Assembly (NCBI GenBank): GCA_050943495.1
Contig: JBMNPH010000021.1
Span: forward strand, 1-28,489
Reading direction: 5' to 3'
Length of the DNA: 28,489 nt
Source: Merdivicinus sp050943495
Lineage (GTDB): Bacteria > Bacillota > Clostridia > Oscillospirales > Ruminococcaceae
In this document: positions 1-5,370 of the stretch, in pieces
How positions within the stretch are numbered: the first letter of the stretch is position 1
Layout of the letters: every line of letters begins with the position of its first letter
Position numbers and translations under genes: made by a program
Notes under the pieces: model-generated
Told to the model about the DNA's origin: nothing
The model's database searches: none
The model's input: only the letters and a program-made list of their open reading frames with translations

Positions 1-2
1 TG

Positions 3-725
3 TCCGAAATTATCCGCTTGTTTGAGTCAGAAGCGGACAAACTGATGCCGAAAGCCAACCCGAACAGAATCGGGAACTATTATCGTCTCATGACCGCGGA
101 CGAATGCCGTCAGGCAATGTTTGAGGGAAAAATGGTGTTGCTGGGGCTGATGCTGCCGCCAGAATTTGCGAATATCACAAAGGAAAATCCCGTTGCGCCA
201 GTACCGGCGGCCGATGAAGACGGACGGATCGGGGAACTTTTGGGGCATATGGTAAAGGCGCATGGCTGGCGGAAAGGGCAGATCAAATGCAAAAACAGCT
301 GGTCCGAACAATGGGGAGAAAACGGCTATTTCTATCTGCCGGACGAATATTTCACGGCGCATGAAAAGCTGGGATTCCCGGTGCCGCTGGTGGAGGCATG
401 GGCGGCAGAGATTGACGAAGAACCGCAGAGACAGCCATCCGGCTGGTATCAGGCAGGGGAGAAGTGGCGGTATCGCGATTCGGACGGCAGCGATCACAAG
501 GGCTGGCTGAAAACATGGGCATGGTTCTGGCTGGGCACAGACGGAAATATGGCAGTCGGCTGGCGGCTGATTGATGGCAAATGGTATTATTTCAATTCCT
601 TTGGCGTCATGCTGGACGGTTTGCACACCATCGACGGAAAGCAATACTTTTTCTTCCGAGAATCAGAGGGTGGACACCTTCATGGAGAGATGCTCAAGAC
701 GGACAACTCTGGGGCGATTCTATAA
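3..725 (+). CDS. C1 (papain-like) peptidase with C-terminal wall-binding repeats, 5' end missing
   Basis: The reading frame is open to the left window edge, so only the C-terminal part is present (about 240 residues). It carries the second half of a papain-type cysteine peptidase: a GHMVKAHGW stretch with the catalytic-type His, then CKNSWSEQWGENGYFYLP, the classic Asn-Ser-Trp...Trp-Gly...Gly-Tyr signature. The catalytic Cys would lie outside the window. The last ~95 residues are aromatic/Gly repeats (SGWYQAGEKWRY, VGWRLIDGKWYYFNSFG) of the choline/glucan-binding type that anchor enzymes to cell wall polymers. This is therefore probably a secreted or phage-released wall-associated hydrolase. 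It ends 98 bp from the convergent integrase. It may be a host gene beyond the prophage end, or the last lysis gene of a circularly permuted phage genome; the sequence cannot decide. Family call is fairly sure, ownership is not. Confidence 0.75.
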   Translation, partial: SEIIRLFESEADKLMPKANPNRIGNYYRLMTADECRQAMFEGKMVLLGLMLPPEFANITKENPVAPVPAADEDGRIGELLGHMVKAHGWRKGQIKCKNSWSEQWGENGYFYLPDEYFTAHEKLGFPVPLVEAWAAEIDEEPQRQPSGWYQAGEKWRYRDSDGSDHKGWLKTWAWFWLGTDGNMAVGWRLIDGKWYYFNSFGVMLDGLHTIDGKQYFFFRESEGGHLHGEMLKTDNSGAIL

Positions 726-728
726 AAA

Positions 729-755
729 ATCCCCCTCACCAATCGGTGGGGGGAT
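729..755. terminator. bidirectional rho-independent terminator
   Basis: The stem ATCCCCC(T)CACC / GGTGGGGGGAT is 11 bp with one bulged T and an AATC loop. On the minus strand the hairpin is followed by TTTTTTATAG, a good U-tract for the integrase transcript. On the plus strand it sits 3 bases after the peptidase stop and is followed by a weaker CTGTAATTTT. It separates the two convergent genes. Confidence 0.8.
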
Positions 756-823
756 CTGTAATTTTATCAAATTATGCGAATTAGTATATTGTAAAATGTC
801 TGGCATAACTGCGACAACCTACC

Positions 824-2236
824 TCAAGACGAATAAAAAGTAATTGAGATAGAGCGATCTGGATAAATTGTAATACGTTCGATCAGGCTTTCTACCAGTT
901 GCTGCCGATCATCTAGTGTACTGAACGGATCCGTCAGCAGATAATACAAAGATTTTGCGCGTTCTTTTGTGGCCGAAATATCCGGCTCGGGAGTACGCGC
1001 TTTTTCTTTTTTGTCAAGAAGTTCAGCAAGTTGATTTTCCAAAGATGCTTTGTTTGCTTTATATTCTTCCAGCGTATCCACTTCCGCCAAAAATGCTTCC
1101 TTTGCCCGAGATAAAGCGCGTTCGACCCGCTGAATCTGGCCGTCAAAATCTTCCGATACTGGCGCGGTTGGCGCAATCAATTCCACACGATACAAATCAT
1201 CAGATCGGAAAAAACGTTCCAGCGCTTCCAAAAATAATTTTTCGAGTACCGGTTCGGTAATTGTGGGCGGTTTAATGCACTTCCCTTTGCAATAGTTGGA
1301 ACATATAAATGATGGATTATGTCCTTTGCCATTTGACCGGCGAAAATAGCTGCCGCCACATTGCGCGCATCGAACCTTGCCGCTAAGCCAGTGTGTATGT
1401 TGTTCTCTCGGCTTCTGCTTTTTCCCGCGTTTGTTCTGCCTTGCTGCAAAGATTTCCTGCACCCGGTCAAATTCATCCGGAGAAATAATTGCGGGATGAT
1501 TGGATGGCTGACAATACCGATTCCCGTTTATCGTAACGTCCATCCATCCTTTATAAATCGGATTGGTGAGAATCCGCTCGATCTGACGGGTATCAAATGG
1601 ATTTCCGTGCCGAGTCCGGACGGAAGTCTGTGCAAGTTCCGTGGCAATACTGTATGTTGTGCGGCCATCTTCGTATGATTGATACACATACCGGACGATA
1701 TCGGCCTCTTCTTCTACAATGACAAAGGGAGAGGAAGGAAACGGCCGGCGGTATCCAAACGGCGGCTTGCTGAACACTTCTCCGCGAATTACCTTTTGTT
1801 CTTGCCCGCGCCGGACATTTTTGGACAGCTTGCGGATATACATTTCGTTCATGGCGCCATTCAGCGCATCCACCATTAGACTGCTGTCATCATCCAGCAC
1901 CGGCTCGGTAATGCTGATCAGCTGCACACCATTTTTCCGCAGAATTGATTTATATACAATGCTGTCTTTCAATGAGCGGGAAAACCGGCTGCTGTCATAG
2001 ATCAGGACAGTCCGCCATGCGGAATTCTCACTTTCATCAATCATCCGGAGAAATTCTACCCGTTTGTTTAATTTGCTTTCCATGGCTGAAAGGCCCGCGT
2101 CTTCATACCGCTGAATAATCTGGTAGTGATTATGACTGGCCCATTCCTGCAAAAGCCTCCATTGGCTTTCGATGGAATGTTCCTGCTTGTCCGTGGACAT
2201 CCGCATATAAACGGCTGCTAATTTTTCAGTTTGCAT
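824..2236 (-). CDS. int: large serine recombinase (phage integrase)
   Basis: The protein has 470 residues if started at MQTEKLAAVYMRMSTDKQ. This start is chosen because AGGAGG lies 7 nt upstream; the open frame extends 16 codons further but lacks a better site. The N-terminal resolvase domain shows YMRMSTDKQ with nucleophile candidate Ser14 and Arg12, then YDSSRFSRS. A recombinase domain (FSKPPFGYRR, NPIYKGW) follows, then a zinc ribbon CAQCGGSYFRRS...CSNYCKGKC and a long coiled coil (about residues 370-425), as in large serine integrases. Such enzymes catalyse one-way attP x attB recombination using a 5' phosphoserine intermediate, with direction controlled by a recombination directionality factor. 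The gene faces the left end, the expected place next to an attachment site. The length is normal for the family and no damage is seen. Confidence 0.95.
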   Translation of the reverse strand: MQTEKLAAVYMRMSTDKQEHSIESQWRLLQEWASHNHYQIIQRYEDAGLSAMESKLNKRVEFLRMIDESENSAWRTVLIYDSSRFSRSLKDSIVYKSILRKNGVQLISITEPVLDDDSSLMVDALNGAMNEMYIRKLSKNVRRGQEQKVIRGEVFSKPPFGYRRPFPSSPFVIVEEEADIVRYVYQSYEDGRTTYSIATELAQTSVRTRHGNPFDTRQIERILTNPIYKGWMDVTINGNRYCQPSNHPAIISPDEFDRVQEIFAARQNKRGKKQKPREQHTHWLSGKVRCAQCGGSYFRRSNGKGHNPSFICSNYCKGKCIKPPTITEPVLEKLFLEALERFFRSDDLYRVELIAPTAPVSEDFDGQIQRVERALSRAKEAFLAEVDTLEEYKANKASLENQLAELLDKKEKARTPEPDISATKERAKSLYYLLTDPFSTLDDRQQLVESLIERITIYPDRSISITFYSS

Positions 2237-2264
2237 TGCGTTTCCTCCTATTTTATGATATAAT
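2236..2264 (+). promoter_or_regulatory. candidate rightward promoter, divergent from integrase
   Basis: TTGCGT (2236-2241), a 17-bp spacer and a perfect TATAAT (2259-2264) point to the right. Transcription would begin near 2271 and run straight into two hairpins with T-tracts, so it would make only a short non-coding RNA. The AT-rich region is also a candidate minus-strand promoter, so TATAAT could be fortuitous. Confidence 0.4.
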
Positions 2265-2284
2265 AAGAGGGCAGACTTTGACAA
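2255..2284 (-). promoter_or_regulatory. candidate integrase promoter
   Basis: The minus strand reads TTGTCA (2284-2279), an 18-bp spacer and TATCAT (2260-2255); TATATC with 16-bp spacing is an alternative. Transcription would begin about at the Shine-Dalgarno site of the integrase, so the leader would be very short. The -35 lies inside the loop of the 2268-2307 inverted repeat, so a protein bound there could control it. Inferred from sequence only. Confidence 0.35.
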
Positions 2285-2357
2285 ATGCGAGATTGCAAAT
2301 CTGCCCTTTTTCCGCTTCGGTGTTGGCGCACCGAGGCGGCTTTTTTATTTTTGATAA
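2268..2357 (+). ncRNA. possible small RNA: inverted repeat plus terminator hairpin
   Basis: The first hairpin is AGGGCAGA(C)TTTG / CAAATCTGCCCT (2268-2280 with 2296-2307): 12 bp, one bulge, then TTTTT. The second is CCGCTTCGGTG / CACCGAGGCGG (2312-2322 with 2329-2339): 11 bp with one G-T pair and a TTGGCG loop, then CTTTTTTATTTTT. The second is a convincing plus-strand terminator even though no plus-strand protein gene precedes it; together with the promoter at 2236-2264 this suggests an RNA of about 70-85 nt. The first dyad could instead be a protein operator at the integrase promoter. The RNA call is inference. Confidence 0.4.
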
Positions 2358-2848
2358 AGTTTCTTAATTTCCTTTTCGCTGGAAAGAAAAAGATCTTTTC
2401 GCTTTTGGATATACATAATTGTAATAATTGCAATTAAGATTTGAATTAAATAAATAGCAATGACCAAAAATATAATACCGTTCAAAAATCCAGTTACAAA
2501 GCCGCTTTCAGTAGGATTAGAAATTGTATTTCCCAAAAATTGTATCAAAGCAGACGTAATAAAAATTATGCTGCGTACTATTGCTAAACCCTCCAAAAAG
2601 TAAATAGCCTTCATTGCAACTTCATCCAAAAATCGAGCCAATAATCCACAAGCAAAAAATGAGAGAGCCATAATAATATTCAGAATAAAAATAAAAGGAA
2701 CAGTGTCTGCCCAGTTGGAAATATCATTGTTAATATTAAAAAGGCAGGCAATACAGGAAATTGGCCACCAAAAATTCATCAAAAATTTGAGCCATCCGCA
2801 TGGCTTTGGATAATACTTTAACTTGTCGCTAAACTTGATCCAAGACAT
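2345..2848 (-). CDS. four-helix membrane protein of the lysogeny region
   Basis: The product has 167 residues with about four hydrophobic helices: near residues 26-42, 48-72, 80-105 and 118-146. It ends in a charged tail (RKDLFLSSEKEIKKLYQK). A site reading AAGGTG lies 7 nt before ATG. I do not recognise the family. The gene is clearly more AT-rich than its neighbours and sits between integrase and repressor, where temperate phages often carry lysogen-expressed cargo such as superinfection exclusion or other conversion proteins; that role is inference from position. No clear promoter was found in the 137 bp before it. Its stop codon lies inside the T-tract of the plus-strand terminator at 2312-2357. 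Confidence 0.75.
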   Translation of the reverse strand: MSWIKFSDKLKYYPKPCGWLKFLMNFWWPISCIACLFNINNDISNWADTVPFIFILNIIMALSFFACGLLARFLDEVAMKAIYFLEGLAIVRSIIFITSALIQFLGNTISNPTESGFVTGFLNGIIFLVIAIYLIQILIAIITIMYIQKRKDLFLSSEKEIKKLYQK

Positions 2849-2921
2849 AGAATCACCTTTTTATCAATATTCCGCCCTCCGACGGTTTGAGACAAAATTA
2901 CAAGAAACATTCCAAAAATGC

Positions 2922-2950
2922 TTGACACATACAAACAGATGTTCTATAAT
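2922..2950 (+). promoter_or_regulatory. consensus sigma-A promoter for the 40-residue peptide gene
   Basis: TTGACA (2922-2927), exactly 17 bp, then TATAAT (2945-2950): a perfect match to the vegetative consensus. The start point would be near 2957, about 29 nt before the ATG at 2986. With the terminator at 3120-3150 it defines a monocistronic transcript of roughly 190 nt. Confidence 0.85.
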
Positions 2951-2985
2951 ATGATTAAACCAAATTAGAGCAAGGAGGATAGTTT

Positions 2986-3108
2986 ATGGACAGTGAAGAA
3001 TTGAAACGACAGATTATAGAATTGCTCTCAAAAATTACCAATCCCCGTGCACTCAACAAGATTTATCACTATGTCAAGCAGATATTAGAACATCAAGACA
3101 AATGCTAA
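2986..3108 (+). CDS. 40-residue phage peptide, own promoter and terminator
   Basis: ATG follows AAGGAGG with a good spacing of about 8 nt. The peptide begins MDSEELKRQIIELLSKI, continues NPRALNKIYHYVKQIL and ends EHQDKC. It looks like two amphipathic helices separated by a turn at Asn-Pro, with no signal peptide or membrane segment. I do not recognise a named family; similar short helical proteins are common beside Clostridia phage repressors. It is transcribed alone from a consensus promoter, in the opposite direction to the repressor and membrane protein around it, so it is probably made in the lysogen. Its second helix resembles the end of the repressor, which suggests a possible regulatory partner (inference). 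Too short to be found by most gene callers. Confidence 0.75.
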   Translation: MDSEELKRQIIELLSKITNPRALNKIYHYVKQILEHQDKC

Positions 3109-3119
3109 ACCGAATATTC

Positions 3120-3152
3120 AGAAGCGGCTTTCGAGCCGCTTCTTTTATTTTC
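3120..3152 (+). terminator. rho-independent terminator
   Basis: AGAAGCGGCT / AGCCGCTTCT is a perfect 10-bp stem with a stable TTCG loop, followed by TTTATTTT on the plus strand. It lies 12 nt after the 40-residue peptide gene. The minus-strand repressor stop at 3145-3147 abuts the same hairpin, but there is no U-tract in that direction. Confidence 0.9.
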
Positions 3153-3504
3153 CGGCAATTTTGCGGATCAGGTTCCGGACGATTTCTTTGTGTTCTTCCG
3201 GAAGTTCCCAGTATGCTTTCAGCGCCGAAATGATAAATTCATCATTTGAAACCTGAATTTCCACCATCATTTTGGCGAACTCTTCGTCCGGATCAACTGC
3301 CGCAAACATTTCGCCTTCACCAGTACGAAGCCAAGATTCATTTACGTTAAATTCTCGGCAAATAGAATTGACTACCGCATCCATCGGATTTTTTGCACCG
3401 GTTTCATATCCGGCTATAGTTGTTTGTTTTACACCGATACGTTCGCCAAATTCAGTTTGATTTAAATCAAGAGTTTTTCTTAACTCTCTAATGCGGTTTT
3501 TCGT
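3145..3504 (-). CDS. Cro/CI-type phage repressor, apparent ACG start
   Basis: The product is a helix-turn-helix (Xre family) protein of 119 residues if translated from ACG at 3504-3502. The N-terminus (M)KNRIRELRKTLDLNQ is the usual start of this repressor type; the HTH is about residues 14-40 (EFGERIGVKQTTIAGYETG), followed by ICREFNVNESWLRTGEGEMF. The acidic/helical C-terminal part ends ELPEEHKEIVRNLIRKI. A perfect AGGAGG lies 7 nt before the ACG, and no ATG, GTG or TTG exists nearby in frame. The only upstream in-frame TTG, at 3555, overlaps the -35 box of the gene's own promoter and would not be transcribed. So either ACG is really used, limiting repressor level, or the start codon is mutated. 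No autocleavage (LexA/S24 peptidase) domain is present. Confidence 0.9.
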   Translation of the reverse strand, partial: TKNRIRELRKTLDLNQTEFGERIGVKQTTIAGYETGAKNPMDAVVNSICREFNVNESWLRTGEGEMFAAVDPDEEFAKMMVEIQVSNDEFIISALKAYWELPEEHKEIVRNLIRKIAGK

Positions 3505-3526
3505 AAAATCACCTCCTATGATTTGT

Positions 3527-3555
3527 ATTATATCATATAAAATAACGCTTGGCAA
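3527..3555 (-). promoter_or_regulatory. repressor promoter
   Basis: On the minus strand TTGCCA (3555-3550), 17 bp, TATAAT (3532-3527). Initiation is expected near 3519-3520, so the mRNA starts only 2-3 nt before AGGAGG (3517-3512) and about 15 nt before the ACG start. The -35 hexamer is part of the repeated operator-like motif. Confidence 0.8.
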
Positions 3556-3557
3556 TA
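3543..3557 (-). promoter_or_regulatory. operator-like site, copy 1
   Basis: The minus strand reads TATTGCCAAGCGTTA. The plus strand at 3610-3624 carries the same 15-mer with one change (A for C at position 11). The core TTG-C-CAA is a small dyad. This copy covers the -35 of the repressor promoter, so bound repressor would shut off its own gene. Confidence 0.55.
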
Positions 3558-3575
3558 CTTTTTTAAAAAAAGGTA

Positions 3576-3604
3576 TTGACTTTTATATTCTTATGGGTTA
3601 TTAT
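3576..3604 (+). promoter_or_regulatory. early (lytic) promoter
   Basis: TTGACT (3576-3581), 17 bp, TATTAT (3599-3604), reading into the early operon, with initiation near 3611. Its -35 overlaps the right arm of the imperfect palindrome CAATAC...GTATTG at 3553-3578, and operator-like copy 2 spans the start point. Divergent from the repressor promoter with the two -35 boxes only 20 bp apart, it forms a typical lysis-lysogeny switch. Confidence 0.75.
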
Positions 3605-3609
3605 TATTA

Positions 3610-3624
3610 TATTGCCAAGAGTTA
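3610..3624 (+). promoter_or_regulatory. operator-like site, copy 2
   Basis: TATTGCCAAGAGTTA, 14 of 15 positions identical to the inverted copy at 3557-3543. It starts 5 bases after the early -10 box and covers the expected transcription start, so occupancy would block the early promoter. Confidence 0.55.
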
Positions 3625-3644
3625 CAAGAAGGGAGGCACAATCT

Positions 3645-3809
3645 ATGGTAAAAACAGAAATCAAAGAAAAGCGAGTTCCGTTTGACCCAAAGGACGCGGA
3701 AGATTTGAAAGAAGTGTATGAGAATTTGAAAGCACTTCCGGATGAACAGATGATGTATGTAGTCGGATATATCCGGGCGATCCACGATCTGGACGCGTTG
3801 AAGCAGTAA
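3645..3809 (+). CDS. first early-operon protein, 54 residues, unknown
   Basis: ATG is preceded by AAGGGAGG with about 8 nt spacing. The protein is charged and helical: MVKTEIKEKRVPFDPKDAED then LKEVYENLKALPDEQMMYV and VGYIRAIHDLDALKQ. No cysteine cluster, signal or membrane helix is seen. It is the first gene behind the early promoter, the position of a cro or antirepressor gene, but it has no recognisable HTH. Its middle (LKALPDEQMMYVVGYIRAI) resembles the C-terminus of the repressor (YWELPEEHKEIVRNLIRKI) in pattern, so a direct interaction with the repressor is possible. Function otherwise unknown. Confidence 0.75.
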   Translation: MVKTEIKEKRVPFDPKDAEDLKEVYENLKALPDEQMMYVVGYIRAIHDLDALKQ

Positions 3810-3838
3810 CATCCGCCTGGAAGAAAGGGGGTGAGGGC

Positions 3839-4093
3839 GTGGAAGAAGTCAATCTCTGGGAAGAAGTCAGGAATGAATGTATAAGAAAAGCATGCGAACC
3901 TTCCAAAGAAGAAAAACTTCCGGATGATGAAACAACATATTTAGAACAAATGCTTGTTAAAACCAAATTTGAACTGGGTGAATGTAGCATTAAGTGGGTG
4001 CAAAGGGATACCTTAAGGAAAGGAGAAAACCATGGGAAGGGCAAGAGAATGGAGGGTGCGTGGGGTCTATATGCGGATGCCGGACGGCAGTGA
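3839..4093 (+). CDS. small early protein, unknown
   Basis: The GTG start follows AAAGGGGGTGAG. The product is 84 residues, acidic and helical in its first half (EEVNLWEEVRNECIRKA, DDETTYLEQMLVKTKFE), with a basic C-terminal tail. The last ~62 nt overlap the next gene, more than usual for this operon, so the final 20 residues may not be under strong selection as protein. No family recognised. Confidence 0.5.
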   Translation: MEEVNLWEEVRNECIRKACEPSKEEKLPDDETTYLEQMLVKTKFELGECSIKWVQRDTLRKGENHGKGKRMEGAWGLYADAGRQ

Positions 4094-4247
4094 GCAGGAC
4101 ATGGAAACCATGGACCCACGGCTGCGGGAAAGGCTGATTGCCCAAATCAGCGAAAAAGCAATGCGGGCGGCGGGGTATCGGAAATTGACGCCAGCGGAAG
4201 CGGAAGAATATCGGAGAGAGGGGCGAGTTTGTGACAGGCTGGTGTGA
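4032..4247 (+). CDS. small basic early protein, unknown
   Basis: ATG is preceded by AAGGAAAGGAG. The product has 71 residues, Arg/Glu-rich and predicted mostly helical (MGRAREWRVRGVYMRMPDG, DPRLRERLIAQISEKAMRAA). It overlaps the 5' end of the following HNH-like gene by 17 nt, suggesting translational coupling. No recognised domain. Confidence 0.6.
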   Translation: MGRAREWRVRGVYMRMPDGSEQDMETMDPRLRERLIAQISEKAMRAAGYRKLTPAEAEEYRREGRVCDRLV

Positions 4248-4506
4248 ACTATGTGGCTGTTTTTCCACGATCGAGCGGCATCACGTCTTCGGCGGGCGCG
4301 GTCGGCGGAAAATTGCGGAACAGCACAAGATGGTAGCGTATATTTGTACCGAATGTCATCGGGGACCGAACGGCGTACATAACAATCGGGAAACGGATCT
4401 GAAGCTGAAGCGGAAGTATCAGCAGCTGTTTGAGCAGAAGCATACCCGCGAGGAATTTATGGCGCTGTTTGGTCGGAACTACCTGACAGAGGAGGAAGGA
4501 ATATGA
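4231..4506 (+). CDS. HNH/zinc-finger-like protein
   Basis: GTG start with GAGAGGGGCG upstream; 91 residues. The sequence reads CELCG near the N-terminus, then ERHHVFGGRGRR, then CTECHRGPNGVHNN: two CxxC pairs around a His-His pair, as in HNH/beta-beta-alpha-metal nucleases and the HNHc-like recombination proteins of Firmicutes phages. The C-terminal half (LKLKRKYQQLFEQKHTREEF) is helical. It probably binds DNA, perhaps with nicking or recombination activity in replication. It shares ATGA with the next gene. Whether it is an active nuclease cannot be told. Confidence 0.65.
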   Translation: MTGWCELCGCFSTIERHHVFGGRGRRKIAEQHKMVAYICTECHRGPNGVHNNRETDLKLKRKYQQLFEQKHTREEFMALFGRNYLTEEEGI

Positions 4507-4676
4507 ATCCAAAAAGGGTAATACGGCTGATGAACCGGGTAATGATCAGTTGGATCGAACTGGGAAAGCCGAAATATTTTTGCGTGACATGCCCTCTCTG
4601 TGGCGCGGCGGTGGAGTGCAGAGAAACGGAGTTGATTTTTTCGGCACGGTGCCGCCGATGCGGGGAGGAGATTTGA
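4503..4676 (+). CDS. zinc-ribbon microprotein
   Basis: A 57-residue ORF begins at the ATG of an ATGA overlap, with GAGGAAGGA just upstream. After a basic helical start (MNPKRVIRLMNRVMISWIEL) it has FCVTCPLCGAAVEC and ARCRRCGEEI: a two-pair CxxC zinc ribbon. Probably a nucleic-acid or protein-binding module. The stop overlaps the next start (TGATG). Easily missed because it is short. Confidence 0.6.
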   Translation: MNPKRVIRLMNRVMISWIELGKPKYFCVTCPLCGAAVECRETELIFSARCRRCGEEI

Positions 4677-5026
4677 TGTTCTGGAAAATCTGGATGATGG
4701 TCGGCTGTCTGCTGGAAATGTATGCAATCTGGGCAATCTGGCTTGCAGTCCGGGAAAACAGAAAGGGTGATAATGTGACGATTGACATGAGTATACCGGG
4801 ACAAAAGCATTATTATGAGTGGCTCTCCGGTGGTGCGGAAAAAGGAGAGCTGTTGGAAGCGGCGGTACTGGATACTGGATTTACGGAATTTTACCGATTG
4901 AAAGTCCGTAAAAACCAGATCATGAGCCGTGAAAAAATCGATACTGTTGCATTTTGTCTGCAAAGCAAGGATTTTCCGCCTTTTGTGAAACTGATGCGGG
5001 AAAATGGCAAGGTGAGCGGAGTATGA
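4676..5026 (+). CDS. membrane-anchored early protein
   Basis: The start at 4676 is chosen over earlier in-frame codons because GGGGAGGAG lies 7-8 nt upstream and the ATG overlaps the previous stop. The product has 116 residues. Residues 2-27 (FWKIWMMVGCLLEMYAIWAI...) form one membrane helix, followed by a ~85-residue soluble part with mixed alpha/beta character (TIDMSIPGQKHYYEWLSGG, FTEFYRLKVRKNQIMSREK). No recognised family. It shares ATGA with the next gene. Confidence 0.6.
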   Translation: MFWKIWMMVGCLLEMYAIWAIWLAVRENRKGDNVTIDMSIPGQKHYYEWLSGGAEKGELLEAAVLDTGFTEFYRLKVRKNQIMSREKIDTVAFCLQSKDFPPFVKLMRENGKVSGV

Positions 5027-5259
5027 TGCGGGATTTTATGGCGTTTGAAGCAACGCCGGAACTGCTGGCCCGGATGGAACTGGACAGGCTTCCTGCTAAT
5101 CGGAATGGTTACCGGCTGGACATCAACCGGACTGAAATTCGAGAAGCATTGGATCGGTGGAAACGGCAGGAAAAGATTCCGGTTTCAGATCCGCTGTCGG
5201 ATAGGCAGAGACAGAACTTTGAATTATGGTACATGACAGAAAAAATGGCAAAAAAATAG
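5023..5259 (+). CDS. small early protein, unknown
   Basis: Starts at the ATGATG that overlaps the previous stop; 78 residues (MMRDFMAFEATPELLARMEL...). Charged and helical, ending in TEKMAKK. No recognised domain. It is the last gene before the two-hairpin intergenic region, so it may close a transcription unit. Confidence 0.6.
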   Translation: MMRDFMAFEATPELLARMELDRLPANRNGYRLDINRTEIREALDRWKRQEKIPVSDPLSDRQRQNFELWYMTEKMAKK

Positions 5260-5287
5260 CCGCCCTGTATGAGCGTACAGGACGGCT
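5258..5287 (+). repeat. hairpin 1 upstream of the Rep-like gene
   Basis: AGCCGCCCTGTA / TACAGGACGGCT: 12 pairs with one C-A mismatch and a TGAGCG loop. The stem begins at the stop codon of the preceding gene. There is no T-tract after it, so it is not a typical terminator. It and hairpin 2 fill the 111-bp gap before the Rep-like gene. Confidence 0.6.
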
Positions 5288-5293
5288 GCCTAG

Positions 5294-5346
5294 AAAGGCC
5301 GCTTTGCTATAAAGACAAGTACAGTATAGCATAGAAGCGGCCTTTT
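5294..5346 (+). promoter_or_regulatory. long hairpin 2: attenuator/terminator or replication origin candidate
   Basis: AAAGGCCGCTT pairs perfectly with AAGCGGCCTTT (5294-5304 with 5335-5345), continuing as TGCTATA/TATAGCA (5305-5311 with 5325-5331) after a 3-nt bulge (TAG): an 18-bp stem around a 13-nt loop. It is followed by only TTTT then GTC, so termination would be weak. Its location directly before a HUH-type replication protein makes it a candidate nicking site or origin structure (inference). Confidence 0.55.
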
Positions 5347-5370
5347 GTCAAATGATGAAAGGCATTTTTT

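Noticed and set aside
27..644. 205-codon minus-strand open frame
   Set aside because: Antisense to the papain-like peptidase, no start context and no domain.
3661..4119. 152-codon minus-strand open frame in the early region
   Set aside because: Crosses three plus-strand genes with good ribosome sites; Ser/Pro/His-rich shadow sequence.
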